Below, in pieces: positions 1 through 9,628 of a DNA stretch of 46,731 bases (the first letter of the stretch is position 1; every line of letters begins with the position of its first letter). The DNA lies in contig QHVJ01000153.1 in the NCBI GenBank assembly GCA_003222275.1, positions 1 through 46,731 on the forward strand. The letters run 5' to 3'. Position numbers and translations under genes: made by a program. Source of the DNA: Acidobacteriota bacterium (lineage in GTDB: Bacteria > Acidobacteriota > Vicinamibacteria > Fen-336). A model generated the notes under the pieces. The model ran no database searches and was not told the DNA's origin. It saw nothing but the letters and a program-made list of their open reading frames with translations.

Positions 1-29
1 TCCGAACATCACATGCTCCGTTTCTGTAC

Positions 30-70
30 GTTCTCTGCGGCCTCTGCGCGTTCCTCCGCGGCCTCTGCGT
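30..70. repeat. Two imperfect ~20-bp tandem units of CCTCTGCG type
   Basis: Two adjacent near-copies of a unit of the form GTTCTCTGCGGCCTCTGCG lie just beyond the stop codon of the first gene. Read on the minus strand they give the spurious peptide NAEAAEERAEAAEN, which is why the ORF track shows a small ORF here. From memory, GCAGAGGCCGCGGAGG-type sequence is common as an intergenic repeat in many high-GC environmental genomes. I see no gene in positions 1-82, and no function can be assigned from this copy alone. Confidence 0.6.
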
Positions 71-82
71 TGAATCCGTTGG

Positions 83-2011
83 TCATCGCTTCGGAAATCC
101 CTCTACCCCGAACTCCGCGAGGACGGCGGCGGCCAGCTCGTCGAGCTTCGCGGCCGGCTTCTTCAGCGGCCGGCTCGTGAACAGGATGCCGGGCACCGAG
201 TCGGGATCCATGCAGTGGTCCCCGTTCCATTCCTCCTGGTTGTCGGTGATGACCTCCGGCACGAGCTTGCCGAGCGCCGACTCGTTCGAGCTGCGCGTGC
301 CCTTGGCATAGCCCACGATCAGGTCGGGGCCGATCTCCAGATGGCCCCGGTCACGGTATTCCTCACGCCGCAGCACTTTCGTGACCGCGCGTTGGCCTGT
401 CTTCGGATCGACCACTTGCAGGAGCTTCGCGCCGATCTCCTTCGCGAGCGCCTCGCGCGCCCCGGCGTCCACGATGCCGTCTCTCTCCCGCCCCGCGACA
501 TTGATGTAAAGGCCGTTGAGGCCCAGGCCGTAGGCGCGCGTGCGCGACCAATCGACGTTGGTGTAGAGACCCGGGTCGTCCTTGAGGTCGGGATCGCGCG
601 CGGTCAGGTAGCCCTCGTTCTTCAGCCACGTGTTGAGGTGGAAGGCGCGGCGCCAGCTCGTGAACCCGTGATCGGACATGACGACGAGCGTCGCCCCCTC
701 CGCGATCCGGGGCAGCGTCTTGCCGACGATCCCGTCGAACTGCTCGTAGATCTTCTTCACGGTGTCGGCGAACTGCGCGTCCTCGGGCTTGTAGGCGGGA
801 TGGCCGGGGTCCATGGCCCGCCACATCATGTGGGACACGAGGTCGCCGTTCCCGAAGTAGTAGAAGAGCAGTCCGTCCTGGAAGCGGTCGAGCACGTAGC
901 CGTATTGCCGTAAGACCTCGTCTCCCGCCATGTGCGCCTGCGCGTCGAACTCCTTGGCCGTGAACACGTGCTCCTTGAACGCCTTCGTGTCTTCGGGCAT
1001 GCCCTGCGTGTAGTAGGGCCCGGTCGCCTTGGCCAGCTCCGCCGCGTAGGAGCCCGGGTTCGAGATCGGCATCGCGGGTTTCATGGGGTCCAGGTTCAGC
1101 GGCGTGACGTAGAGCCCGAAGTCGGGCCGCACGCCTTTCAAGTAGAAGCGGGCGATGACGCGGACGCTCTGGGTAGGCACCAGATCGAGGCTCACCGGCA
1201 CCCAGTCGGTCCACTCGCCGACCTTGAGGACGCGCTCCTCCTTGCCCACGACGATCTTCGCCGCCGGCTCGTCGGGATCGACGTAGACGGTGAACGGAGC
1301 CGAGATCTTGGTCGACTCGACGAGGAACGGGTTGGTGGGACCGTAGAGCGTGCCCTGGACGATCCCATCCTCGATGCCCACGTTGTAGACCTTGCCTCCC
1401 GAGACGTCCTTGCCGGCCCAGGTGAACGGATCGGTCGTGTAGTAGGAGAACGTGCCGTACGTTCCGATGACGTCGGGCGTCCCCATGCCGGACAGCTCGC
1501 GGGTGGCGCTGCCCGAGGGAGGGAAGTTCGCCGGCATGCGGACGACCGTGGTGTGGATCCCTCGCTTGCCGAGCACCTCCCAGAAGGGCTGCCCGTATCG
1601 CAGCAGCTCGATCTTGTCCGCGGCCAGCGGCACCTGGTACTTGCCGAGCTTCAGCCTCTTGTCCGAAGGCTCGGCGCGGCTCGTAGACAGGAACGGGATC
1701 ATCGTGTTCGGGTCGCGGTGGATGAAGTCGTAGATGCCGTGGCCGCCGGCGTCGAGCCCGGTGATGAAGTTCGACCAGGCGACGGGGCTCTGGGGAGGCA
1801 TCGAGGTGCCCAGCGACTGGAACGTGCCCTGCGCGGCCAGCTTCGACAGGTTGGGCAGGCGCCCTTCGGCCATCATCTGCTTCGTGAGGTCGTAGTCCAT
1901 GCCGTCGAACCCGAGGACGATCACCGCCGTCTTGCCCGCCGCCTGTGTCCCTCCACACGCGACGGCGCCCAGCGCAAGGATGACGAGGGCAAACCGCGCG
2001 GGTTTACTCAC
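83..2011 (-). CDS. Alkaline-phosphatase-superfamily phosphodiesterase, putative lipoprotein
   Basis: This is a type I phosphodiesterase/nucleotide pyrophosphatase-like protein of about 642 residues. A metal-site strand (VLGFDGMDYD) follows the N-terminus, a SPVAWSNFITG segment occupies the nucleophile position, and MSDHGF is the second metal-binding motif. The ORF track starts far upstream inside the neighbouring gene. I prefer the GTG at 2011, which overlaps the upstream stop by 8 nt (GTGAGTAA) and gives a short lipoprotein-like signal ending AVAC, with Cys at residue 19; an ATG at 2029 is the alternative. The upstream gene is a paralogue, so the two are probably translationally coupled. Family homologues hydrolyse phosphodiesters or phosphonates in the periplasm. 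The substrate here is unknown. Confidence 0.83.
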   Translation of the reverse strand: MSKPARFALVILALGAVACGGTQAAGKTAVIVLGFDGMDYDLTKQMMAEGRLPNLSKLAAQGTFQSLGTSMPPQSPVAWSNFITGLDAGGHGIYDFIHRDPNTMIPFLSTSRAEPSDKRLKLGKYQVPLAADKIELLRYGQPFWEVLGKRGIHTTVVRMPANFPPSGSATRELSGMGTPDVIGTYGTFSYYTTDPFTWAGKDVSGGKVYNVGIEDGIVQGTLYGPTNPFLVESTKISAPFTVYVDPDEPAAKIVVGKEERVLKVGEWTDWVPVSLDLVPTQSVRVIARFYLKGVRPDFGLYVTPLNLDPMKPAMPISNPGSYAAELAKATGPYYTQGMPEDTKAFKEHVFTAKEFDAQAHMAGDEVLRQYGYVLDRFQDGLLFYYFGNGDLVSHMMWRAMDPGHPAYKPEDAQFADTVKKIYEQFDGIVGKTLPRIAEGATLVVMSDHGFTSWRRAFHLNTWLKNEGYLTARDPDLKDDPGLYTNVDWSRTRAYGLGLNGLYINVAGRERDGIVDAGAREALAKEIGAKLLQVVDPKTGQRAVTKVLRREEYRDRGHLEIGPDLIVGYAKGTRSSNESALGKLVPEVITDNQEEWNGDHCMDPDSVPGILFTSRPLKKPAAKLDELAAAVLAEFGVEGFPKR

Positions 2012-4058
2012 CCGAAAACGCCTTCTCATAAAGCGGCTTGCCGTCCATGTGCGCCGGGGGATCGATCCCGAACAGGCGCAGCACCGTCGGCGCGATGTCG
2101 ACGAGCGCGGGGTCCTTGCGGTCGATCTTCCGGCTGGCGAACAGCACGCCCGGGACGAGCCGCGGATCGATGCAGTGGTCGCCGCTCCACGCCTTGGTGT
2201 TGTCCTCGAAGACCGGCCCCGACACGACACCGGTGGCCCCGTCCCAAGAGGTGCGGTATCCGGCGTTGAAGCCGATGATGAGGTCGGGCGCGTTCGGCAG
2301 GTACGGGCCGCTGTACAGCTTCGCGGTGTCGAAGGCCTCGTTGACCGCGGTCTCGCCGGTTCCGGTGTCGCGCAGCCCGTTGAGGGCGGCCATGATCTCC
2401 GCCTTGACCCTCGCCGCGTCCTCGCCGGGCTTGACGATGCCCTTGCCCTCGCGCCCCTCGATGTTCAGGAACATCCCGGTCAGGCCGAGCGCGTAGGCCT
2501 TCGTCCGCGACCAGTCGACCTCGCGCAGCCACTCGGCGGTGCCGTCGCCGCCCTCCTTCAGGGCCAGCCAGCCCTTGGAGAGGAGCCACGCGTTCAGGTT
2601 GACGCCGCGGCGGAAGGACGCGAAGCCGTGATCGGAGACGACCATCAACATGTCGTCCCGGCGGAGCCGGGCCATCACCTTGCCGACGAGCTCGTCGCTG
2701 TGCCGATAGACCTTCTCGATCGCGTCGGCGTGCTCCGACCCGCTCGCGCTGCGGGCGGCCGGGTGACCCTTCTCGAAATAGCGCCAGAACATGTGCTGGA
2801 TCCGGTCGACACCGTCGAAGACGCAGGTGAGCGTCCCCTTCCGGAGGCGGTCGAGGGCGACGAAGAACATCTGCTCCCGCTCCCGGTCGATGTCATAGGC
2901 CTGCTTCAGGAACGTCGCGTCGTCGATCACCCCTTCGTTGAGCGCCCAGGTGTCCTCGGCGAGGCCGAGCGTGCAATAGGGCCCGATCCGCTTGGCCAGG
3001 TACGTCGCGTAATAAGAAGGATGCGAGATCGGCATCGCCGGGTTCTCCGGGTCGATGTTGAGCGGCGTCACGTAGAGCGAGAAGTGCTCGTCCATCTCCG
3101 TGATCATCATGCGGCAGTTGGCGCTGACCTTGATCGCCGGAGCCGCCTTGAAGCTCAGCGTGATCCAGTCGGAGAGCTCCTTCTCCTTCAGGTCCACGGC
3201 GGTGCCATCGAGCTGGACGCGAGCGCGCCGCGCGGCGCGGTCGAGCGCGATGGTCATCGGCACTTCGAGCGGAGGCTTGCCCTCGAGAAAGGCATTCTCG
3301 GGGCCCTTCACGCTCGTCTGGAACCGGTCGCCTCCCGCAGGCAGGGCGACGCGAATGCCGCCCTCCTTGAACTTCGTGTCCGCCGGCCGCGTCGTGTAGA
3401 GGAAGAACGTCCCCTGTGAGCCGAGCAGGTCCGGCGTGCACATCGCCGAGAGCTGCGCCCCGTGGAACTCCTCGGGTGGGAACGTGATCGGCACCCGCAG
3501 CACGGTGCTCCAGATCTCGTGCTCGCCGAGGATCGTCCAGCTCGGCTTCGACTTGCGGAGAAGCCTCAGCTCGGGCTTGCGCAGCGGGATGCGGTACTTC
3601 CCGATCTTCAGGAACTTCTCCACGTCGCCGATGTGGGCCGAGGACAGCACGGGCAGGTACGTCCTCGTATCGCGGCCGAGGAAGTCGAAGATGTTGTGCT
3701 TGGCGGGGTCGGTGCCGGTGGCGAAGCTGGACCACGCGGTGGGGGAGAGGGAAGGGAACGTGGTCCGGAGCCGGCGATAACAGCCCCTGTCCGCGAGCTT
3801 CGAGAAGTTGGGCAGCTTGCCTTCCTTCATGAAGCGCTCGGTGAGCTGCGGGTCCTGTCCGTCGAGCCCGACGATGATCAGCCGCTTGACCCACGGCTTC
3901 AGCCGCTTCTGGCGGCGGATCGCCCGCCACAGGAGCCGGAACGGCATGAGCAGCAGGCTGAAGACCACCACCACCATGGTGGTGAGGAGGACGAGGAACG
4001 AGGACAGCAGGGCCACCCCGGCGCCGGGGCCGATGTATGCGAGCAGGGGTTGGATCAA
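2004..4058 (-). CDS. Membrane-anchored alkaline-phosphatase-superfamily phosphodiesterase
   Basis: This 684-residue paralogue of the downstream gene carries the same motifs: LIIVGLDGQDPQ at the first metal site, SPTAWSSFATG at the nucleophile position and VVSDHGFASF late in the chain. It differs at the N-terminus, which has AYIGPGAG, a long hydrophobic segment of about residues 10-40, and a basic stretch (RAIRRQKRLK). This predicts an inner-membrane anchor with an exported catalytic domain, although topology is not proven. It is first in the two-gene unit and divergent from the sulfotransferase-like gene, with only 49 bp between the starts. The pairing suggests turnover or transfer of phosphoryl groups on envelope glycolipids or glycans, which is inference only. 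Confidence 0.86.
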   Translation of the reverse strand: MIQPLLAYIGPGAGVALLSSFLVLLTTMVVVVFSLLLMPFRLLWRAIRRQKRLKPWVKRLIIVGLDGQDPQLTERFMKEGKLPNFSKLADRGCYRRLRTTFPSLSPTAWSSFATGTDPAKHNIFDFLGRDTRTYLPVLSSAHIGDVEKFLKIGKYRIPLRKPELRLLRKSKPSWTILGEHEIWSTVLRVPITFPPEEFHGAQLSAMCTPDLLGSQGTFFLYTTRPADTKFKEGGIRVALPAGGDRFQTSVKGPENAFLEGKPPLEVPMTIALDRAARRARVQLDGTAVDLKEKELSDWITLSFKAAPAIKVSANCRMMITEMDEHFSLYVTPLNIDPENPAMPISHPSYYATYLAKRIGPYCTLGLAEDTWALNEGVIDDATFLKQAYDIDREREQMFFVALDRLRKGTLTCVFDGVDRIQHMFWRYFEKGHPAARSASGSEHADAIEKVYRHSDELVGKVMARLRRDDMLMVVSDHGFASFRRGVNLNAWLLSKGWLALKEGGDGTAEWLREVDWSRTKAYALGLTGMFLNIEGREGKGIVKPGEDAARVKAEIMAALNGLRDTGTGETAVNEAFDTAKLYSGPYLPNAPDLIIGFNAGYRTSWDGATGVVSGPVFEDNTKAWSGDHCIDPRLVPGVLFASRKIDRKDPALVDIAPTVLRLFGIDPPAHMDGKPLYEKAFSGE

Positions 4059-4107
4059 GGAAGGCTCATCTACAGCGAAACCGACATCTTAAGCTATCCT
4101 GCGAACC

Positions 4108-4704
4108 GTGCCCAAGCTCTACCGCCGGATCCGGTACGGGAGGCCCATCGTGGTGGTCTCCGGGCTGCCTCGCTCGGGCACGTCGATGGCGATGAAGATG
4201 CTCGAGGCGGGCGGCCTCAGCGTGGTGACCGACGGCTTGCGGACCGCCGACGAGGACAACCCGAAGGGCTATTACGAGGACGAGCGGGTCAAGGACCTGT
4301 ACCAGCCCGGTGACAAGGCCTGGCTCCGCGATTCGAGGAGCAAGGTGATCAAGATCATCTCGTTCCTCTTGAAGAGCCTCCCCGACGACAACAATTACAA
4401 GGTCCTCTTCATGCATCGCAACCTGCGCGAGATCGTCGCGTCCCAGAACAAGATGCTCGCGCGCCGCGGCGAGAAGAACGACACGCCCGACGACCGCGCC
4501 GTCGCGCTGCTCGAGGAGCAGGTCAGGGACGCCCGCTTCTTCCTGCGCCGGCCGCAGTTCGAGGTCCTCGAGCTGAACTACCGGGAGACGCTGGACAGCC
4601 CCCGGCCGCTGGCGATTCGCATGGCGGAGTTCGTGGACGAGCCTCTCGACGTCGAGAAGATGACGCAGGTCGTGGACGTGCAGCTCTATCGCAACCGCTC
4701 CTGA
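4108..4704 (+). CDS. Sulfotransferase-family P-loop protein
   Basis: This short 198-residue protein starts at a GTG. The 5'-phosphosulfate-binding loop is GLPRSGTSMAM (residues about 19-29), and a later HRNLREIVASQ matches the 3'-phosphate-binding region of PAPS-dependent sulfotransferases. It is smaller than typical carbohydrate sulfotransferases (250-350 residues), so it may be a minimal version or use a different donor. It shares a 49-bp divergent intergenic region with the phosphodiesterase pair, which hints at a common envelope-modification role. No signal peptide or membrane segment is evident. Confidence 0.83.
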   Translation: MPKLYRRIRYGRPIVVVSGLPRSGTSMAMKMLEAGGLSVVTDGLRTADEDNPKGYYEDERVKDLYQPGDKAWLRDSRSKVIKIISFLLKSLPDDNNYKVLFMHRNLREIVASQNKMLARRGEKNDTPDDRAVALLEEQVRDARFFLRRPQFEVLELNYRETLDSPRPLAIRMAEFVDEPLDVEKMTQVVDVQLYRNRS

Positions 4705-4842
4705 GCGGCCGTCGACGCTGGCCTCGACTGCCGGCGTGAAGCGCATTCCAAGAGGCGACGATCCAGCCGGCCGAGGTGGAGAGCCAACGAAATCCCGCGC
4801 ATGCCGCTGATCGATTCCCAACTTTGTTGTTGGCGCCTCACC
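4705..4842. other. Convergent gap after sulfotransferase-like gene
   Basis: In these 138 bp I see no gene. A weak 5-bp CCAAC/GTTGG hairpin at 4818-4833 is too short to call a terminator. Confidence 0.4.
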
Positions 4843-5310
4843 TCATGCCTCGGCTTCCCCGGCGTCTCTGAGGATGCGCTGGATCAAGCTTGGTTTGGCG
4901 TAGAAGCCCGCGCGCAGCAATGCCTCGAGAGGGGGGCGCACCGCGGGGAGGAGTCCTTTCTCCTTCGCGCGGACGAGCAGCCCCAGCGTGCCGGCCACGC
5001 GGAGGCCAAGCGCTTGCGCGATTCGCCGCGCGGGCCGCTCGTCCCGAAGCAGCCAGTCGGCACCATCCTGCGCCGCGAGGACGACGGCTTCGGTCTCGCC
5101 CAGGCCGAGCTTGGGCAGCAGGAGCTCGAGGCCGACCCGCATCGCCAGCGGACGCGTCGTGATCCACGTGGGAAGACGGACGCCGGGGGAGACTTCCCGC
5201 GCCACGGCCCCGGGGATGACGACCTCGCCAAACAGATCGTGGAGGAGCTTGATTTGGTTGATCTGGCTGAGGGCGATGAGGGGGCTCGAATCGCTGACGA
5301 CGAGGGTCAC
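4843..5310 (-). CDS. DUF3368 PIN-domain toxin (VapC-like)
   Basis: This is a PIN-fold nuclease candidate. The N-terminus (VVSDSSPLIAL) carries the first acidic residue and the small-residue pattern of DUF3368 proteins; GLGETEAVVLA supplies the central acidic residues, and WLLRDERPAR follows as in the family. The ORF track begins at 5343, but the GTG at 5310 overlaps the antitoxin stop in a GTGA junction and begins directly at the PIN strand, so I use it (about 155 residues). As the toxin of a type II module it would be expected to cleave RNA when released from the antitoxin encoded immediately upstream. Confidence 0.85.
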   Translation of the reverse strand: MTLVVSDSSPLIALSQINQIKLLHDLFGEVVIPGAVAREVSPGVRLPTWITTRPLAMRVGLELLLPKLGLGETEAVVLAAQDGADWLLRDERPARRIAQALGLRVAGTLGLLVRAKEKGLLPAVRPPLEALLRAGFYAKPSLIQRILRDAGEAEA

Positions 5311-5567
5311 AGCTCTTTGAGCGAAGCCTGCTCCGCCGCCCACTCGTCTTCGGTCATGTCGAAAAAGGGGATGCCGAGGCGCGAGGCGCGCTGAAGGAAG
5401 GCAAGCCGAGAGGTATCGAGGAGCTCCGCGGCTTTGCCGCTGGAGACGGACCCGCGGCGATACAGCTCGAGCACGATCATCTCCCGTGCCGCCTCTTGCA
5501 CCGGCTGATTGGTCTGGTGCAGAAGAGCGGCCAGGGCTTCGTCGATGTCGATCTTGACGTCGCTCAT
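5307..5567 (-). CDS. UPF0175-family antitoxin
   Basis: This 86-residue protein has a helix-rich layout typical of UPF0175: an acidic N-terminal region, then EMIVLELYRRGSVSSGKAAELL, which looks like a DNA-binding helix-turn-helix, and LAFLQRASRLGIPFFDM. UPF0175 proteins are regularly found upstream of DUF3368 toxins, and here the two genes overlap by 4 nt. It should bind and neutralise the toxin and repress the shared promoter. The upstream 5' region contains a TAAAAT-like -10 but no convincing -35 at normal spacing. Confidence 0.87.
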   Translation of the reverse strand: MSDVKIDIDEALAALLHQTNQPVQEAAREMIVLELYRRGSVSSGKAAELLDTSRLAFLQRASRLGIPFFDMTEDEWAAEQASLKEL

Positions 5568-5834
5568 GGCGTTGCCTTCAGACGCATTTTACCGCTCCTT
5601 TGCTTTTGCCAGGGCAGGTCAATCCTTCATAAGCACGTTTCTCGCCCCGCCATGCTGGCGACGCTGCGAGATGAAAGCCACGCACGCGATTCGCGGCTTG
5701 CTCGAATCCCAGGGCATGACGACTGTCGGGCGACTTCCGATGCTGAGTCCGAAGCTCACACCGTCAAGAGAAGATTCCGTGACCTCGACGGCGAGTCTCC
5801 CCGCGGCGGCGGGGGGCTCGACCGCCTTGCGCCT
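5568..5834. other. Gap between toxin-antitoxin pair and uxuA-like gene
   Basis: No gene is supported in these 267 bp. Both strands carry open stretches. The plus strand has one reading MKATHAIRGLLESQG and the minus strand one reading VSFGLSIGSRPTVV. Neither has a good ribosome binding site or a family I recognise. The minus-strand stretch lies downstream of the uxuA-like stop and could be gene debris. The promoter of the antitoxin must lie at the low-coordinate end. Confidence 0.4.
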
Positions 5835-6998
5835 TCACGCACGCGTCGGCGGACCTTTCTGGCCATCGATCGCGCGGATCAGCGCCTTGATGTAGCCGAA
5901 GGTGTAGGCGAAGGCCTGCGCGCCCTCGGCATCGCCGGCGATCCTGGGCACGTGGTCGGGCATCAGCATCCCGTCGTAACCCACCTCCCGGTAGACCCGC
6001 ACCGCCTCCAGCATGTCCACGTCGCCGTCGTCGATGAACGTCTCGCGGAAGTCGAGGAATCGGCCCTGGATGTTGCGGAAGTGGACGTTGAAGATCTTCT
6101 TGCGGAGCCCGAAGTAGCGGATCACCTCGAAGATCTCCCGGCCGGGGTCGTCCAGCATCTCGGCGACCGTGCCCTGGCAGAAGTTCAGGCCGTGGTAGGG
6201 GCTCGGGTGGATGTCGATGAAGCGCTTCAGGCCCTCGACGCTCCCGAGAACCGTGTGGACTCCCCGGTAACCCCGGTCGTGCGGCATGCCGGGGTCGTGC
6301 GGGTGGCAGGCCAGGCGCACCTTGCTCTCTTCCGCCACCGGTATTACCCGGTCGAGGAAGTACGTGATCCGCTCCCAGTAGGCGTCCGCCGGTACCGGTC
6401 CCGCCTTCGTGAATGGCGGCTCCTGGCGCGCCTTCTCGTACCTGAACGTGCTGTAGCGCGCGCCGCCGCGCCCGGCGGTGGGCTCGGTCCGCACCACGCC
6501 CAGGATGCTCATGTTGTATTTCAAAGCCGGGATGCCGGCGCGGGAGGCGTTGCGGATCATCCGGCAGATGTCGTCGATCTCCCGGTCGCGCTCCGGGCTC
6601 TGGCCGAGCATGATGTTCGGCATCTCCGCATGCGCCGTGTCGAGCGAGCTGAGCGGCAGCGGGACCATGTCGAGCCGGATGCCGAACGACTCCACCCGGT
6701 CGCGTAGCCTCGTCAGCCCTTCAACCGACCATGGCTCGTCGAGCCGGGTCGACGGCAAGCGGCTGCATATGTGGGTGACTCCGAGCGCGGCCAGCACCGC
6801 CAGCGTCTCGTCGGATGAATCGTGCTGCGTCCCCACCTTCATGAGCGCGCGTTGGGGACCCGGCGGCGCCGGCGGGGCCGTCGCCGCCGTCGACTCGGCT
6901 CGGAGCTCCGCGGCGCAAGCCGCCAGCACCCCTCCGCCCGCGAGGCGAGCGAACGCTCGCCGATCCAGACCCGATCGCTCGCCTTCTGTCCGGGGCAT
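5835..6998 (-). CDS. Mannonate dehydratase (UxuA) family protein with Tat signal
   Basis: UxuA enzymes dehydrate D-mannonate to 2-keto-3-deoxy-D-gluconate in uronate catabolism. The family signature motifs are present in order: CHPHDPG (about 231-237), NFCQGT (272-277), VHFRNI (305-310), DGDVDM (324-329) and DHVPRIAGD (348-356). The N-terminus reads [13 protein letters not shown] followed by a hydrophobic Ala-rich stretch, which is a twin-arginine type signal and unusual because UxuA is normally cytoplasmic. The ATG at 6998 has a GGGAGGA ribosome site about 7 nt upstream. The gene follows the ADOP permease by 41 bp on the same strand. It may act on mannonate or on a related sugar acid outside the cytoplasm. 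Confidence 0.85.
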   Translation of the reverse strand: MPRTEGERSGLDRRAFARLAGGGVLAACAAELRAESTAATAPPAPPGPQRALMKVGTQHDSSDETLAVLAALGVTHICSRLPSTRLDEPWSVEGLTRLRDRVESFGIRLDMVPLPLSSLDTAHAEMPNIMLGQSPERDREIDDICRMIRNASRAGIPALKYNMSILGVVRTEPTAGRGGARYSTFRYEKARQEPPFTKAGPVPADAYWERITYFLDRVIPVAEESKVRLACHPHDPGMPHDRGYRGVHTVLGSVEGLKRFIDIHPSPYHGLNFCQGTVAEMLDDPGREIFEVIRYFGLRKKIFNVHFRNIQGRFLDFRETFIDDGDVDMLEAVRVYREVGYDGMLMPDHVPRIAGDAEGAQAFAYTFGYIKALIRAIDGQKGPPTRA

Positions 6999-7039
6999 CT
7001 GCGTTCCTCCCGCGCGCCCCAGGATACGCCAGCGGCCGC

Positions 7040-9628
7040 CTACTCGAGGCGCATCACGTCGACCGGATTGACGTGCACGGCGCGGACGGCCGGCAGCAGG
7101 CTCCCCGCGAGCGTCATGAGCGCGGACAGGCCGGTGGCGGCAAGGAACGTGGCCGCGTCGGCGGGACGCACGCCGGCCAGGAGCGCCTCCATCCCGCGGC
7201 CCGCGATGTAGGCGAGGAGGAGCCCGAGCCCGAGTCCGACCGCGGCCATCTGCAGGGCCTCGCGCAGGACCATCGAGAGGATGTCGGCGGATCGGGCGCC
7301 GAGCGCGATCCTCACTCCGATCTCTGGCGCGCGGCTCGTGACGGCGAACGACAGCACGCCGTGGAGGCCGATGGCGGCGAGGAAGAACGCGACGGCCGCG
7401 AACGCGGCGAGGACGCGCACCTGGATGCGGCGAGGCGCCGTCTCGCCCTCGACGATGTCGGACAGGAGGCGAACGTCGGAGATCGGCTGTTGAGGGTCCG
7501 CTCGGTGGATGATCGAGCGAACGGAGGGCAGGAGGTCCAGCGGCGGGCCGGAAGCCCGGAAGGCCAGGTCCTTCGGCGTGTACCCGATGATGGAGCTGTC
7601 CGCCACCTGCTGGTGGGCGAGGTAGACCTGCGGCTCGCTCGTCCGCTCGAGCCCGCGGACGCGGATGTCTCCTACCACGCCCACCACCGTGCGATCCGCT
7701 CCTCCGAACCGGAAGCGGCGGCCGATGGGATCCTGCCCCGGCCAGTGACGCTCGGCCAGGGATTCGCTGACGACGGCCACGAAGGGAGCCTCGCGGGTGT
7801 CGGAGTCGCGGAAGTCGCGGCCGGACCGTAGCGGGATGCCGAGGGTCGCGAAGAATCCGGGGGTGACGAACCGCGCCGACGCCGGCGGCTGGGCGCCGGG
7901 CTCCTGCGCCTCACCGGGAACGACCAGCCCCCAGATACCGCCCCGCATGACCATGGGCAAGCCGCTGACATACGCGGCGTCCGAGACGCCCGGAAGCGCA
8001 CGCACCTCGGAGAGCACGCGCGCATAGAATTGCGCGCGCGTGGCCGTGCTCGCGTATCGCGGCTGGGGCAGCGCGGTGCGCAGGGTGAGGACGCCGTTCG
8101 CGCTGAATCCGGGGTCGACGCTCTGGACGCGCCAGAGGGCGCGCAGGAGCAGGCCGCAGCAGACGAGCAGCACGACGGATGCGGTCACTTCCGCGACGAC
8201 CAGCGTCGATCGCGCGCGCTCGCGCCGGCCGCCGACGCCACCGCGCGCGCCCTCCTGCAGGCCGCTCACGCCGGCGTGACCGGCGCGCGACGCGGGCAGC
8301 ACGCCGAACGCGATGCCGGTGCCGGCGGTCAGCACCAGCGCGAAGGCCAGGACGCGGAGATCCATGGGCGGGGCCTCCGCGATCGGCAATGAGTGCGGTA
8401 CGAGTCGCGCCAGCACGGGCGCCGCAGAAGCCGCGATCAGCACGCCCAGCGCTCCTCCGACGAGGGCGAGCACGAGGCTCTCGGTGAGGAGCTGCCGCAT
8501 GAGCCGCTCACGGCCGGCGCCGAGCGCGGCCCGAACCGCCAGCTCCTTCCGGCGGACCATCGCGCGCGCCAACAGCAGGTGGGTCAGGTTGGTACACGCG
8601 ATCAACAGGACGCAGGCCGCCGCCCCGAGGAGGGCAAGGGGGAGCAGGCGTGCCTCGGGTGAGAGCTCGTCGCGGAGACGGTCGACGGTCGCACTGGTAC
8701 GCGCGTTTTCGTTCGGGAATGCCCGCTCCAGCTGCGCCGCGACCAGCCGCATCTCCGCGCGCGCCTGCTCGAGCGAGATGTCTCTGTTCAGCCGGGCGAC
8801 TCCGTAGACATACGTGTCGGTCCGGTCCGCGAAGTCGGCGTCCACGAATGTCTTCGCGATCCAGAGCTGCACATCGCGGTTCGGAAAATGGAAGCTGGCG
8901 GGCATGACGCCGATCACGACGTGCGGCGCCCCGTCCACGAGCACCTGGCGGCCCAACACGCTTGCTTCTCCGCCAAAGCGCGCTTGCCAGAGGCCGTAAC
9001 CGAGCACGATGGTGGCCGGTGCGTCCGGCGCATCGGCCTCGGGACCGAAGACACGTCCGAGCGCGGGGCGCACGCCCAGGATCCGGAATACCTCGCCGGT
9101 CAGCCACCGGCCTTCCACGCGCTCGGGCTCTCCGTCGCCGGCGAGGTTGTAGGCCTGCCCGCCGAAGGCTCCCATCTCCTCGAAGGAGCGGCTCATGCGC
9201 TTCCAGTCGCGGTAGTTGGCCGGCGAGAGCTCCGTGTGCCCGTAGCCGCCCTGGTTCTGCCAGAGCCTCACCAGCCGGTCCGGCTTCGCGAAGGGCAGCG
9301 GCCGGAAGAGCACGTGGTCGGTGATCGAGAAGGCGGCGGTCGTGGCGCCAATGCCCAGGGCGGCCACCGCGACCGCGGTGAGCGCGAATCCCCGCGAGCG
9401 CCGCAGGGTGCGCGCGATGAAGGCGAGGTCCTGGCGCAGGATGTCGCCGTGGACGCGCACCGCGTTGACGGCGATGTCCTCGAGCGCGGCCAGCCACAAC
9501 CCGAGCGTGGGGAAGAGGCCGGTCGCGTCACGGCGCCGCCCGGCAAAGATGGAGCACATCTCTTCGCCGTACTCGGCACGGAAGGAAGCGGGATAGAGGC
9601 GCAGGAGGGCGCGATACAAAGCCATCAT
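7040..9628 (-). CDS. ADOP-type ABC transporter permease (MacB/FtsX family)
   Basis: This 862-residue permease has the two-module architecture of acidobacterial duplicated orphan permeases. A short N-terminal segment ([20 protein letters not shown]) is followed by a membrane helix, a MacB periplasmic core, a three-helix FtsX block around residues 330-420, a second periplasmic core and a final FtsX block near the C-terminus. No ATPase gene lies alongside, as expected for the orphan type. The start ATG overlaps the PadR stop by 4 nt (ATGA), so the two are co-translated. The likely role is mechanotransmission-driven export or envelope stress response. The substrate is unknown. Confidence 0.92.
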   Translation of the reverse strand: MMALYRALLRLYPASFRAEYGEEMCSIFAGRRRDATGLFPTLGLWLAALEDIAVNAVRVHGDILRQDLAFIARTLRRSRGFALTAVAVAALGIGATTAAFSITDHVLFRPLPFAKPDRLVRLWQNQGGYGHTELSPANYRDWKRMSRSFEEMGAFGGQAYNLAGDGEPERVEGRWLTGEVFRILGVRPALGRVFGPEADAPDAPATIVLGYGLWQARFGGEASVLGRQVLVDGAPHVVIGVMPASFHFPNRDVQLWIAKTFVDADFADRTDTYVYGVARLNRDISLEQARAEMRLVAAQLERAFPNENARTSATVDRLRDELSPEARLLPLALLGAAACVLLIACTNLTHLLLARAMVRRKELAVRAALGAGRERLMRQLLTESLVLALVGGALGVLIAASAAPVLARLVPHSLPIAEAPPMDLRVLAFALVLTAGTGIAFGVLPASRAGHAGVSGLQEGARGGVGGRRERARSTLVVAEVTASVVLLVCCGLLLRALWRVQSVDPGFSANGVLTLRTALPQPRYASTATRAQFYARVLSEVRALPGVSDAAYVSGLPMVMRGGIWGLVVPGEAQEPGAQPPASARFVTPGFFATLGIPLRSGRDFRDSDTREAPFVAVVSESLAERHWPGQDPIGRRFRFGGADRTVVGVVGDIRVRGLERTSEPQVYLAHQQVADSSIIGYTPKDLAFRASGPPLDLLPSVRSIIHRADPQQPISDVRLLSDIVEGETAPRRIQVRVLAAFAAVAFFLAAIGLHGVLSFAVTSRAPEIGVRIALGARSADILSMVLREALQMAAVGLGLGLLLAYIAGRGMEALLAGVRPADAATFLAATGLSALMTLAGSLLPAVRAVHVNPVDVMRLE

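Noticed and set aside
363-1958. 531-residue minus-strand ORF in another frame of the first gene
   Set aside because: Low-complexity Arg/Ala/Gly-rich translation typical of high-GC shadow frames; the lipoprotein frame carries the family motifs.
4818-4833. CCAAC/GTTGG hairpin as a terminator
   Set aside because: Only five base pairs and no U-tract.
5509-5895. 128-residue plus-strand ORF near the toxin-antitoxin pair
   Set aside because: No ribosome site, overlaps two minus-strand genes, and no known family was recognised.
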